Assembly (NCBI GenBank): GCA_019828545.1
Contig: JACVRA010000073.1
Span: 248,001 to 312,000, forward strand
Direction of reading: 5' to 3'
Origin: Paracamarosporium sp. OC-R06-R3
Lineage: Eukaryota > Ascomycota > Dothideomycetes > Pleosporales > Didymosphaeriaceae
DNA length: 64,000 bases
Shown here piece by piece: positions 11,629 through 22,992 of the stretch; the stretch's first letter is position 1; every line of letters begins with the position of its first letter. The translations under genes were made by a program, and so were the position numbers. A model generated the notes under the pieces. That model saw only the letters and a list, made by a program, of their open reading frames with translations, was not told where the DNA came from and did no database searches.

Positions 11629-12797
11629 TGTGGATTGTTGTGAGCTGGATAGCTTGCAGGTAGATCAGGTGGATTGGAGGAGTCCAAGATGTGACTGACG
11701 AAATGTTTGAGAAGAGAATGTTTGAGAAGAGGGGAGGTGGGAGGTGCGCACGTTATATGTTATATGTTGTGAGAGGGAGCACCAACACGATGACGGCCAG
11801 GTGAAGGTGAGTGCGGGCGTATGCTTTTGCAACGGCGGTAGATGCGGGGAACAATCCAACTTCACCTAGGCAACAGGGCATATAATCGAAATCAGCTGGA
11901 GAGGCGGTGAGCGGAAACCGTTATTCCAGATGCGGCAACAGCGGGCACCATACACATAGATATGGAGGCCATTTATATGCATGCTATGCCGAGGTGTATA
12001 TGTAGTGTGTCCCGGTTCGAAAGACTCACGTCACTAAGAGTAGATACGCGCCGCATATGTCAGGCAGCGAAAAAGGAGTATGTGTAGCTAGGTGACAAGA
12101 ATTTGATCACAGATAGCCTTTGCATTACATGCTGGTGTAACACACCGAGACTCTGACCTCTTATCGTAATTCAATATCACCTTCGCCATATCAGCTCGAG
12201 TCTCAGCAAAATCCGAATCTACCCTATAGCTGTCAGGGCAACGCATTTTACTCTCTTACGCCATTGGCTGAATGTCTTGTTGGCCGTCATGAAGAATGCG
12301 AGCTGTCACTTTCCAGGCGTGTATTGTCCCTATCCTTTCGATATAAAAAACTTACCCTGTCAAGGTAGTTATAGTAGCAAAAAAGCAGAACCAGGCGGCG
12401 TAATTATAATCAATAATACGATATTTGCCTCTGCATTTGCTGCAGCTTTGAGCAGAGTGACGGTGAATGTTAGGCCACGGCAGGTGCTGCCCGTGACAAT
12501 CGTAGTGTAAAAGGAAAGCGCTGTGGACAACGAACGAAACATTTAAATTCCCGGCTCAGATATGCTATAGCTACATCATATAGTCAACTTCCACGGCAAC
12601 TATTTGAAGACAGCAGCATCTTGGGAACGTCACCCGTTGAAGTTGTGCGTCCAGTGCGCTATACCGAAATGGGCGAGCTGCAACGGGACCCTGACTCGTG
12701 CAGCGGAACGTTGGAGGGGTATGGCAAGGCCAAGCACGTCCGCCACGCCTCCGCTGAGCTGTACCTCCCCAAGCAATACTTTGGCCATACAATCACC
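11629..12797. other. Intergenic, divergent promoter of nuclear protein and capping protein
   Basis: About 1.17 kb. Frames at 12277-12510 and 12571-12792 lack family features. The last ~200 bp are probably the 5' leader of the capping-protein gene. No repeats of note. Confidence 0.4.
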
Positions 12798-13810
12798 ATG
12801 ACGGAACCCATAGACAGCGCACTGTGAGTATTTTCTCTCTTGATTGGGCGTGTCAATACCCCCTAACGTGGATCAGCGACCTTCTACGGCGGCTTAACCC
12901 CAAAGATGTCAAGAAGAACGTTGACAACATCATCGAGCTCAATCCGTCGCTGGAAGAGGAACTCCTCGAATCAGTCGACATTCCCCTCTCAGTGAAGAAG
13001 TGCTCGCAAACGAAGCGCGACTTCCTGTGCTGCGACTACAACCGTGATGGCGACAGCTGGCGGAGTCCATGGAGCAACAACTTCGAGCCGCCGATCGAGG
13101 AGGGCATAACGCCGAGCGAACGTATACGGAAGATGGAGGTCAAGGCCAACGAAGCTTTTGATGTATACCGGGAGCTGTGAGTGCGGTCCTGGCTGCTAGA
13201 GCTTCGTAGTGAGAGGCGGCCAGCACGTCTGAAACGCAGCTGATGGGAACAGATACTTTGAAGGCGGAATCTCGAGTGTCTACCTTTGGGATATGGACGA
13301 AGGCTTCGCAGGTTGTGTACTGCTTAAGAAATGTACGTTCACACTTTTACATCCACCAAAAGCACGCTGACAAAAATAGCTGTCAAGGGTGGCAGCTGGG
13401 ACTCCATCCACGTTTTCGATGCTCAGGATCGCGCCCGCACCGCCCACTACAAGCTCACTTCCACCGTAATCCTCTCTCTAGGCACCGAGTCCGAAGCCCT
13501 CGGCGGTCTCGACCTCTCTGGCAACATGGTACGCCAAGTCGAGCAAGATATGGCGGTTGAAGACGACGGTTCACACGTCGCCAATATCGGCAAGATGGTC
13601 GAAGACATGGAGCTCAAGATGCGCAATTTGTTGCAGGAAGTATACTTTGGCAAGGCAAAAGATGTCGTTGGAGACCTGAGAAGTAAGGATCTGAGGAAAT
13701 GGAGCAATAGATGGGTTTCGCTGACGAAGTTTCTAGGTATCGCGCCGCTAAGCCAAACCAATCGGGACAGGCAGACACATAGGGAGATGATTAGTGGTAT
13801 AAGCAGATAG
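12798..13810 (+). CDS. CAP2: F-actin-capping protein subunit beta
   Basis: Exons 12798-12823, 12877-13176, 13253-13332, 13380-13682 and 13737-13810 give 260 aa, close to the usual ~270. The sequence is strongly conserved: [37 protein letters not shown] motif, [28 protein letters not shown] and [19 protein letters not shown]. The protein pairs with the alpha subunit and caps actin filament barbed ends at cortical patches. The final intron (54 nt, CTGAC branch) is a multiple of three and stop-free, but splicing gives the family ending [13 protein letters not shown]. The first coding exon holds only eight codons. A start upstream in another frame (12621) was rejected. Confidence 0.93.
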
Positions 13811-15402
13811 GATGAAGTCTTCTTCGACCACACAAAAAGGTCTCGAGTTGATGTACATCTGCGGCGAAACGGTCGGCTTCCCACCACAAGACGTAAAGCA
13901 CCGATTCTCTGAAAACGGGGTGCTTTGCGCGCTCTCGCCTCGGTGTAACTAGGTATAATGCTAGCTTCTACTAGGCCACCACGATCCGTTGCTCTGGCAA
14001 ACAGTGGGCCCAAATCGTATAACATCAAGAAGCTTCTCACCCAACGGCTCCTACATGGACACCTATTTCAAAATGCAATCCTTCCTATCGATGACGACGC
14101 TCTCCGCTTTACTATATGTGACAGACCTTAGGGTTTTCGGTAATGTCATATGAACACAGTCGGGTGTTATATACAACTGCGTATGCCTTCAGGGCATGGC
14201 TAGAAGCTGGACCAGGGTAGGAACACCAAGCGGGGTTACTTCCTCCCCACCATTATTAATCGTCTGTCTCCAACACATGTCATACGAACACTCTCGTCAA
14301 TTTCTTCCAGTGAGGAGGATAGATTCAAATCTGAAAATTCAAGTTCATTGATATTCGTGCGAAATAAGAATGGCGATGGTTCGGTTGCAGCGCGATCAAT
14401 ATCAGGTCACGTTGCACTTGCCCTGGAGATTACCTGCATTGCCGACTGCAAATACTTCCAGCAGCCGATAGCCTCACCATCAATATGTCACATATTATCG
14501 GATACGAATGGCCTAGAGCACTTCGACGGCTAGCCATACGCGGGACCCAATGCGCGCGCTCATCACCTGGATCAAACCTCTACACAAGGACCAAAGTGCT
14601 CAGTTGTCTAGACATGTCTGATGCGGAGAGACTGTATTTTCTTCAGTTCGTCGATTCCGTTCTTTCGATATTGGGCGTCTCATGCCTCGTCATACCAATT
14701 TGGATATTCGGCCAAGGTTACAATGCTCCGCTGTTTCATCTATACAGTGAGACAATCTCAACACCTCTTACCCCCCGTATGGCATTCAAGCCACCGGACC
14801 AGGCAGAAATGCTTGCGCAGATCACCTGCTGACTTGTATACAGCTTCTATATCAAGGTAACCGTGCATCGCCAATGCGCAAGATTAACGCTAGGATCAAC
14901 CCTCCAAGACCAACGGCACCACCTTTAGAGTAGAGATTAAAGTATCTCAAATCTCTAATATGCTCACTCAAATATCTGAGGGACACAGTCCAGAACGAAG
15001 CAAACCCGAATCCGAGAACACTCCTATACGCCGAATACGAAGGTGTCCCACGGTGCGCTCTCTCAAACATGGAGCCTTCCCACAAATTTGATGAACTCTG
15101 CATATTTGTCCGCGAGCTGGCCCAGATTATGCTCACCACTGCGTAGGACGGACGGCATGATCCGCCTATGGGCTTACGGATGTGAGCTTTCCCCGCTCGA
15201 GTCGACACCAATGTAGAGCGCTTCTATCGATGAGCCTACTCTACGTCAAAACATACGTGGAGTATGATAAAAGAGCAAAACCTGAGCAAGACATTGCAGA
15301 CTCCTTCTCACATAGGCGTCTGTAAGTTCTCTCTCGGGCGTATGGTGTTACCTTTGCGTTCGTGGACGGAGATTGCCTGGGGCCACATCAAGTCTCACCT
15401 GC
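13811..15402. other. Long intergenic stretch with weak frames only
   Basis: About 1.6 kb. Frames 14485-14832 (+) and 14852-15211 (-, non-ATG start, one hydrophobic segment near its end) show no domain and no splice continuation. I do not call them genes. Confidence 0.4.
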
Positions 15403-15438
15403 ATACTTCCAATACTTCCAATACTTCCAATACTTCCA
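15403..15438 (+). repeat. 9-bp tandem repeat (atacttcca x4)
   Basis: Four perfect copies of a 9-base unit lie about 100 bp upstream of the metalloprotease start, in its probable promoter or 5' leader. Copy number at such sites often varies between strains. Confidence 0.9.
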
Positions 15439-15534
15439 ACCAAGGAACTGTCGCCATCTCGGCTTGAACTAAACCCTCCTTCCGAACCTCTCTCGCCACC
15501 CTCTAAGGTCGAGCCAAACTTTGTCTTCTTAACA

Positions 15535-17316
15535 ATGAAGGTGATTTTCGCAACGTTGCTTGCTGGTCTCATCAACTCCTGCGTCTCTGGATTCACCCAT
15601 GCCGGAAGAACGTCCATAATTCCAAGCTCTCCGCCTATCCCTACTCCTACTCCCCAACCAGCGGATGACGGGCGCGTCGACAAGAAGAAGCAATCCAAGA
15701 ACGTCCACAACTTCTTCAAGGCGTACGGATGGCTGAGAAAAGATGAGGCCATACCCGATACGAAGCTGCCGGCTGCTATACGTAAGATCCAAAAGGTTCT
15801 GAAAGTACCACAGACGGGGGTGTATGATGAGCGTATGGATGCCGTCATGACCAAACCACGATGTGGAACGATTCCAAAATATAACCCGTCCGAGTCTCTT
15901 GGTAACGACACGTTACAGAGTCGCTTTATCTTATGGGGACCCAAATGGGACCATACTCCGATCACCTACCGCTTCGTCAACTACACAGCGGATCTGCCTG
16001 CTGCGCAGCAACGGTCACTCTTCAGGTGTGTAACCTGAATTTCTTGTATTTCGTCGTTACATCTCCTTGTGGTTTTGTGCTGTCTTCTTACGAATATACA
16101 TCACAGTGCCGCAGTTGCCCGATGGACACAATTGGCTCCTATAGCTATATCAGAAGCACCTGCAAGTGCACCACGGGCTGACATCCACATCCGGTTCATG
16201 ACAATGGGTCCCACCGAAGATACCTATGCATTCACTAATATGATCGCGGACGGTTTATCTTTGTCATCCGGCCTGATCAACATTACGTTCAACGATGACT
16301 ATGTGTGGAGCGATGATCGTCTATTCAACTATACGGCTGTACATGAGATCGGGCATGCTCTTGGCCTGAGCCATAGCAAAGTAGAAGAAGCAGTCATGTT
16401 CCCCTTTTTTGAAGGTGACATACGACCTGTGCATCCCGATGACCAAGCCGGCATCCATAGCATATACGGTTGGAAGAATCCGCGTTGGAGCAGGATCGAC
16501 GGGAACATGGCGAGCAAGAACGTTATCCAGATCTCTTCCGCCACAACTACCCCAAGCATGATCGACGGTCTCTATCAACTACGATCCACCGGCCAGATCT
16601 TGTGGTACAACCCCAGTGGTGTCTGGACAAGCATCGACAATAACAAAGATACAACCCAGATTGCTGGATCGAACAACTACCTATATCAACGCCACACAGA
16701 TGGCACAGTATGGAAGTACACAGCTGGAAGCTCAAGCTGGCAGCAAATCGGGGCAGCCTCTGCCAATGTCATCGAGATTTACGCCTTCGCCGACCAGCTC
16801 TATATGCGCCGCAAGGATGGCTGGGTAGCCCGCTACTCTGGCTCCGGTCAAACGTGGCTCACCATCCAGCAGCCCTCCGCGCCCTCCTCACTCCAACTTG
16901 CCGCAGCTGACTCCCGCACCCTCTGGAACCTGCTCGCCAACGGAGATCTCGTGCGCTCAGAATATCCCTACACATCCGATGGGTGGCAGGTCGTCGACCA
17001 AAACCCGTCAAATGTCGCTATCGCCGTCGGCGGTGAAGAGTTCTACAAACTGCAAAGCGATGGGAGTATCGTGTGGCTGGACTCACAGGAGTGGTACTGG
17101 AAGGTCATCGAGGACAAAGATAGTGTGGCCGTTTATGCGGTCGGAAGCTTCGTATACAGTAGGCATGCAGATGGAAGTGTTTGGCGGTATACAGGAACGG
17201 TGGGAGTGTGGGAGATGTTGGACGGGAGGGCAGACGCGATCACGGTGCTTGGGGATCGAAAGGGAAGCGTTTGGGAGATGGTTAGTAGTGGGGACATCTA
17301 TAAACTCGTCTCGTAG
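15535..17316 (+). CDS. Secreted matrixin-type metalloprotease with cysteine switch and beta-propeller-like tail
   Basis: Exons 15535-16025 and 16107-17316 (81-nt intron) give 566 aa. Residues 1-~20 are a signal peptide ([18 protein letters not shown]). A peptidoglycan-binding-like propeptide follows (FFKAYGWL ... [17 protein letters not shown]) ending in PRCG with C110, the cysteine switch that keeps matrix metalloproteases latent. The catalytic zinc site is [11 protein letters not shown], with H243, H247, H253 and E244. From ~residue 310 to the end lie about six ~40-residue repeats ([28 protein letters not shown]) resembling tectonin-type propeller blades rather than hemopexin. Predicted to be an extracellular zinc endopeptidase; substrates unknown. 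Potential N-glycosylation sites are frequent (NYT, NIT). The protease assignment is firm, the propeller type inferred. Confidence 0.9.
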
Positions 17317-17837
17317 TCTTTTGCCGATCGACCATTTTCGTAGGCAAAGCTATCGAATGCAGATATCGTCTCCTTCCTCTCATAGTATCGCATCGACACA
17401 TTCCTCCGGCAAATACTGAGAGTTGCCGTTCTACTCGTCCAGCCCGCCAATCAAACCCATGTCGTTCCCCTCTGCGCTTTTGGTCGCAAAAGTGCGCCGT
17501 ACCGCTAGCCTCGCCGCTCATGCATAAGCGAGCCCGCCTCGTCCGCCAGTCTTCCCTGACTGTCCCTACACGACCACATAACGATCATAAGATTATGGCT
17601 TTTGTAAGCCTGTCGATGGCGCGCTGGTCGGGGACGAGCGGGTTCGGAATTAAGCTGATAGCTGCACGCATGGTCCTGGAGCTAAGCACTAAGAGTCCAT
17701 GACGCTGGTGTATATAAGGCAGAGCGCGAGCTCCTGCTAAACACATCCATCCTTTCAAGAACTCTAGCTTCAATTTAATCATTCGATCCAATTCCTACCT
17801 CCAACCTTAGACATCAAATCAAGCAAGTAACCTCATA
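17317..17837. other. Intergenic between metalloprotease and SDR
   Basis: 521 bp on the same-strand boundary. It contains the 3' region of the protease gene and a TATA-containing promoter for the next gene (listed separately). Confidence 0.5.
17711..17718 (+). promoter_or_regulatory. TATA box (tatataag)
   Basis: A TATATAAG element 127 bp upstream of the SDR start codon at 17838, followed by a pyrimidine/A-rich leader. Position fits a fungal TATA-driven promoter. Confidence 0.55.
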
Positions 17838-18626
17838 ATGGCACACCCCAACCGTCTTCACAACACCCGCGTCCTCGTCTTCGGCGGCACCTCAGGCATC
17901 GGCTTCGGCGTCGCCAGCATGGCCCTCTCCAACGGCGCCATCGTCACCATCTCCGGCTCCGCACAACCAAAAGTCGATGCCAAAGTCCAGGAACTCCAAT
18001 CCTATTATCCATCCGCCGGTGTCTTTGGTATCCCGTTGGACCTCTCTGACACGGCGAATCTCGAAGCCAATCTCAAAGCTCTCTTTGACAAGGTAACCAA
18101 CAATGGCGAGCAGAAACTAGACCATATTACATTCACCGCGGGCGACGCGTTGTTTCTACCTGGGATCCACGAGATTACTGCGGAGAACGCTCTCAAAGGG
18201 TTCCATGTGCGATGGCTGACTGCCGCGCTCATTGGAAAGTTGTTGGCGACTGGATTGTATATGCACGCCTCAACCTCTTCGTCGTTCACGATCACAGGCG
18301 GGACCAACAGTGCGAAGCCGATGCCTGGATGGGCTATGGGCGCATCATGGGGTTCTGCATCAGAGGGGCTGATGCGCGGGCTTGCCGTTGACCTGAAGCC
18401 CATTCGCGTGAATCTGATGGCGCCAGGTGCGATCAACACGCCTCTGTTTCAGAAGTTCGTGGACAACGTTGGGAGGGAAAAGGAAGAAGAGATCAAGAAG
18501 GGTTATACGCTGTTGCAGACGTGGGGTGATGTGAAGGACACCGCGGAGGCGTACGGGTGGTTCATGCGAGACCATTATGTAACCGGGACAATCGCAAGCT
18601 CGGACGGAGGAAGGTTGTTGGTTTGA
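17838..18626 (+). CDS. Atypical short-chain dehydrogenase, catalytic Tyr/Lys not conserved
   Basis: A single 262-aa exon. The Rossmann motif GGTSGIG is at residues 16-22 and the fold continues through a PLDLSD strand. The C-terminal part (GLMRGLAVDLKPIRVNLMAPGAINTPL) is typical of SDRs. At the place of the Y-x3-K catalytic pair the sequence reads GWAMGASWGSASEGL, with neither Tyr nor Lys. This subgroup is common in fungi and may act as a non-catalytic or differently catalytic nucleotide-binding protein. The sequence has a strong TATA box and no intron. It converges on the second Zn2Cys6 regulator with only 78 bp between the stop codons. Confidence 0.82.
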   Translation: MAHPNRLHNTRVLVFGGTSGIGFGVASMALSNGAIVTISGSAQPKVDAKVQELQSYYPSAGVFGIPLDLSDTANLEANLKALFDKVTNNGEQKLDHITFTAGDALFLPGIHEITAENALKGFHVRWLTAALIGKLLATGLYMHASTSSSFTITGGTNSAKPMPGWAMGASWGSASEGLMRGLAVDLKPIRVNLMAPGAINTPLFQKFVDNVGREKEEEIKKGYTLLQTWGDVKDTAEAYGWFMRDHYVTGTIASSDGGRLLV

Positions 18627-18704
18627 AGGGTGCATGGATGCTTTAGGTAATCGTAAATACAATGTGAATGCAAAATGCAAGTCAGGTCTTACTTTTTTTC
18701 CCAA

Positions 18705-20678
18705 TCATGACATCGACATGCCCAACTTGGTGACCTCGTCCCTTACATAGCCCCACTTGGAGCAATCAGCAAGTAAGCCTCTGTATCCTCTTTCTCTTAG
18801 GCTTAGAAGCTCATCCCGATTCCTTTCTCTGTCGCGTTTCAAAGCTAGGATAAACTTGAGTCCTATAACACTAAAAACATCATTCATTCTTTCGAATACC
18901 AGTTCCAGAAAGTCGATGTCATTCTTCAGGCTTGTATCGTCTTCTATGCGATAGTGGATGACTAGCACGCAGCATGCTATCACGTATGACGGGTTAGCAA
19001 TGCCTCTTGGAAGCCCGGTTTAATAGCTTACCCACGTAGAGGGACGATGCAATGTGCACATTGAGCAGAAGATCGATGGATGTCCGAGATGCATCTTTGA
19101 TCATTTGGGAAGTATTCTTGGCAGCCATGACTGTCTTTTTGAAGAGCTCTTCGACAGTCGGTGGGTCCGAGAAAGGCACGGCCCGATAATGTAATAGGAG
19201 CAAGATGGTGTTCAGGGTAGCGTTCAGCCAGACGACGTAGCCTCGATCTTCAACTGCCGCTTCTAAAACCGAAGCCGCGGCACGAGGCATACTAAGTCGC
19301 AGCTTGACGACGTAGGTGTCTAATTCTTCGCACTGTTCCAAGTATTCCGGACTACCAGGGGTATCGTGGATGGAATGTATAAGCTCGGCGGTACGACCAA
19401 GAAGGATATACGCAACGATCAGATAGTGAAACAGGTTGAGCGGATGTTTTGCGTGTGATGTAGAGGCGAGCAAAGTGTTTATATTCCTCGTGAACGGGAT
19501 ATTGTGGACTTCATTCGGATCAGTCTCGGGGCTCATCGCCTGGAAAACTGAGTCCGCAACGGGGATATCGAGCTTGAATTGACTCTCGCCAATTGCGTTT
19601 GGCCAGCCTGTTGGCCAAGATTGATTCCGATCTAGCATGAAAAGTATCCATAGTACTCGTCGACACTCTTCCTTCTCAATTGCCTGAAAGGACGCAAGGT
19701 TAGAATAGTTTGCGAGACTTAGGATAACGTACTGTTGTACCACCCCATTCCATTCGGTTATAATATCCACGACGCTCATTGTCCGTACCATCTTTCAAGC
19801 CTATAGGCATGATCACTGCATGTTCAGAATCCATTCGATTCATGCCCAGCGCCGCGGCTTGTCTCCACGCCTTCCCAATATACAGCCAACAAGCAGAGAA
19901 ATCGCCGCAAGTATAAGCGTGATACACAAGGAAGACGACAGCTTGTAACGTGCGTAATGCAGGGTGTGGATCCCGTCCAGTAAAATCGTATAGAAACTTG
20001 GCTTGACCATACCAGCCGCTGCGCTGAGCTTTAATAGAGGGGTCATGATGGAATCCTGCTGCTACTGCCAGCATAGAGTACAGCAAAAGAGGTGACTGCA
20101 TTTGGATATGCCCATCTTGGAGCTCTTGCATAAAGGTTTCCTTATGAAAACATGGCAAGACACAGTAGAGCTGATCAAAAAAGATATCGACCAATTCGGT
20201 AATTATTCCACCCGATGGGAGACAAGCTTCTGGAAATAGTGTAGGCTCGCTGTCATCTCCACTACTTACCGACAAAGGATCGAGGTTCGATGCGGGCGTA
20301 GGGTAACCATCCAGGGATGTCATATTATTATGTGCCGTTGAGAACGGATCAAGGCCGAAGTCAGGGAGTTGCAGTGGAAGCGTTGGATCCCAGTTAGCAA
20401 AAGAAGCCAAAGGCTGCCTCACATTGCCAAGCAGAGTTCCTGTGTATTTCGGAAAGCTAATTTCTTCCTCTGTATGAAGTGACGCCGGTATAGTGTATTC
20501 ACAACGGAGATTCCATTTCCGGCATAAACCACAAGAAGGTCGTGCTCCCTGATTCCAGGTCAGTAACATGTCAATAAAATCATACGTGGCTCACGTCGCA
20601 TCGTTTTTTCCGCTGGCGACAGCTCTGACATGCTTGCTTTCGCTTCGAGACAGATGCAGGCACGGTAAGAGAATGCAT
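18705..20678 (-). CDS. Zn2Cys6 transcription factor with fungal_trans (middle homology) domain
   Basis: Minus-strand exons 20678-20595, 20548-19733, 19683-19032 and 18976-18705 give 607 aa. The zinc cluster is split by the first intron: C17, C20, C27 / C34, C37, C44 (ACQSCRQRKKRCD then GARPSCGLCRKWNLRC). The middle-homology region follows from ~residue 155 (ELVDIFFDQLYCVLPCFHKETF, AAGFHHDP, LGMNRMDSE, EECRRVLWILFMLDR). All introns are 46-55 nt with phase-consistent joins. The start at the ATG just before the cluster is preferred; an upstream open stretch has only non-ATG starts. Its targets are unknown. It converges with the atypical SDR, a possible target by proximity only. Confidence 0.88.
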
Positions 20679-21099
20679 GCCAACCGCTTGAGGAGTCTCT
20701 GCGTTTAATATCCGGGTGTCAGCGGCAAAATGACATTCATATGAGTTGATGTGGGATGAGAGGCAAGGATCCACACCCAGGTGAGGTAGTTTGCTGACAA
20801 AGACGTACGCACCTGCGATCTAGTACCGATCCAGCGCTGCATTATACCCTTTTCGACAATTGTATACAAGGGCCATCTATGAGGAGAGATCAAATGCATC
20901 AAAAATTACTCCACGTTCTATAGTCTTAAGCTTAGCGCACAATTACACCAAACAAACCACTGTGGCAGCAGCGTCTCAGCATCTAGAGGCAATGTCCGGT
21001 GCTCACTGTTGACGAACGAAGAAACCGCCATAGCTCCGTCACCACCACCATGTGTATAGTGGTGAACAGTCAGAAATATTTGATCAAAGACATCTTTGG
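20679..21099. other. Intergenic, promoter side of regulator
   Basis: About 420 bp upstream of the regulator. Frames here use non-ATG starts and carry no recognisable domain. Confidence 0.4.
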
Positions 21100-21780
21100 C
21101 TACGAGACATAGGATCCCAGTTCCTGCGCAATGCCATCTTTCTTCGTACTATCAATCAAATGCTTGCATGTCTGATCACTTTCACCAGATGTGTAAGACG
21201 CTATCGCACTCAGTACGGATTGTGTTGTCATCGGAAAAGAACACAAAGTGAGTTCTGACAAGCCCCACGATGACCAACAGTGTGCCAGGCATAAACTCTT
21301 AATTCCCGCACGCTTTTGAAGAGCTTTCCTGACGGTGCCATCCACAAGATTTTGCAGGGGCATCTCCTCGAGAAACGACCTCGTTAGTTCACCGAGCGAG
21401 AAGTTTTCGTGAACGCCATTCGTCCACTCACCTTGTCAACTAGCACACCAAATCCCTTAGCAGCACCCTCACCGCCAACGTCATCGACCAGAGCTTGAAG
21501 ATGGTCGTATTTGTCGAACATGTGCTCGTTTACAGTAGACAAGACCTCATTTTGGGTAGCCAGGGTCTTGTCTTACTTGAGCAGAATACTGTTGTCATCT
21601 GTCGTTTGTCAAAATACAGTAAGACCAGGTTCGGTTGATCATTCCTGTAAAAACTTACTATCAAGGCTTTACGTACCTTCCTCAAGCTGAACCTTGAGTG
21701 TGACGATTTCGGCACCATTTCTGACTGCAGCCTAGCGGTGTTCGTATGCTGTTTCATGTTCGTTGGCAAGTTTCTGCCTA
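21100..21780 (-). pseudogene. Probable decayed gene, coiled-coil-like, two nonsense codons
   Basis: On the minus strand, segments in one spliced frame read as coding: a Glu/Ala-rich stretch near 21770-21677, an intron 21676-21599 (GTACGT..CAG), a stretch 21598-21432 ending LVDDVGG...GFGVLVDK, an intron 21431-21367 (GTGAGT..GAG), and a tail 21366-21100 starting EMPLQNLVDGTVRKALQ. Both introns keep phase. The frame is broken by TAG at 21734-21732 and TAA at 21575-21573. Each stop lies where CAG or CAA would fit, that is a C-to-T change in CpA context, as expected from RIP or ordinary decay. No upstream start was found. Product unknown. Alternatively this is non-coding and the frame is chance. 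Confidence 0.3.
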
Positions 21781-22849
21781 TGGATTTGGGGGCAGTGAGT
21801 TCATGCAAGGGGTCATCGTTTTCAGATTGTTGAATTCCTTTACGCCATTGCGCATCATGTTTCTTTAGATAAAGACATTGTCTGGTGGAGCTCTCATCAC
21901 CGATGTAGCTTTACCAGTCGTCATTGAAGTTGATCAGGTCTAAAGTAAATGTGTTTGCCCTGTATCATCAGCTCCCACTCCCTTTCTTGACGGCACTCTG
22001 GGTGTGAGAACCACAGGAAGAGGTTTCATGGAAAATGAAGCAACTGTGCTAACAACTGTGGATGGGGTAGGCCGAGCCGCTCTTTCCCCCAAGACATTTG
22101 CGTGTCAGTCACGCGTCGCTCAACGAACGACTACTGTACGTCAGCTAGCCACCCGTGGGGAGGAAGGAGCCGCCCGCTGGGAACAAAAAAGGAAAAAGGA
22201 AAAATTGGCAAACTCGGAAATAGAAATGAGGAGGATTGACCAGTCTCATCCTTGGAAGACTGAGCATAGAGGTTGACAAACATCGGATGACATGCAATGA
22301 TGCGCTTTACTGTGATTGCTCTCTACAATGCACATGATATTGCAGAGCTACCTTAGTGACAAACGTTCCGTAAAACCTGTCCAGAAAGCACTTACCTGGG
22401 TATTTGACCATACTGAACGGAACTTGAACATTTCCGACCCCGACTCTAAGCACTTTCTCCCTCCCCTTGGCGTACGAGGTTGTTGCAGGGTCGCTAGTGG
22501 AGTTAGGGGTTAACCAACCCCCGTCGCTGTCATCGCTTCAGATGCTGTGATTGGACAAGGCCCCAAGTTCCTCCGACTCACCAGGTTCACAATTTATGAT
22601 TTTCTGATCACAGCCCTCAAAGGAGCATAGCGCGGCATACACACTACTTGGACAAATGCCGACTCCCCGATGAAGCAACTCTTGTAGGGTAGCACTTTGG
22701 CGTCGGATTTGCGAACCGAAAAACATTGTACCATATGGCCGGAACAGAGCTTCTTAACGCCGCAGCAAGAAGCTTTTTGATACCGGAGGCAATGCAGGGC
22801 AAAAACGGACGGGTTGATGCCGGTGCAAGCACGTTCAGCCTGATAATCA
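21781..22849. other. Intergenic
   Basis: About 1.07 kb upstream of an SDR gene. A 90-codon frame at 22004-22276 has no family features. Nothing else seen. Confidence 0.4.
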
Positions 22850-22857
22850 TATAAAAG
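22850..22857 (+). promoter_or_regulatory. TATA box (tataaaag)
   Basis: TATAAAAG lies 143 bp upstream of the ATG at 22993 but only 7 bp upstream of the earlier in-frame ATG at 22864, which argues for the later start of the SDR. Confidence 0.55.
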
Positions 22858-22992
22858 CAGGAGGTGATGCATAGAATACCCACACCACACATCAAATATC
22901 CAATCAAACTTGACTTGAAAAGCATACACTTTCGCAACCACTACCCAACAGAATTCTCGACCTCGCCAGTACCAAAACTCAGTAACATCGAC

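Noticed and set aside
14485..15211. Possible small membrane proteins between capping protein and metalloprotease
   Set aside because: One lacks an ATG, the other has no homologous feature; hydrophobic runs alone are insufficient.
22864..22992. Upstream ATG adding 43 residues to the SDR at 22993
   Set aside because: The TATA box lies 7 bp before it, and the extra residues do not resemble the family N-terminus.
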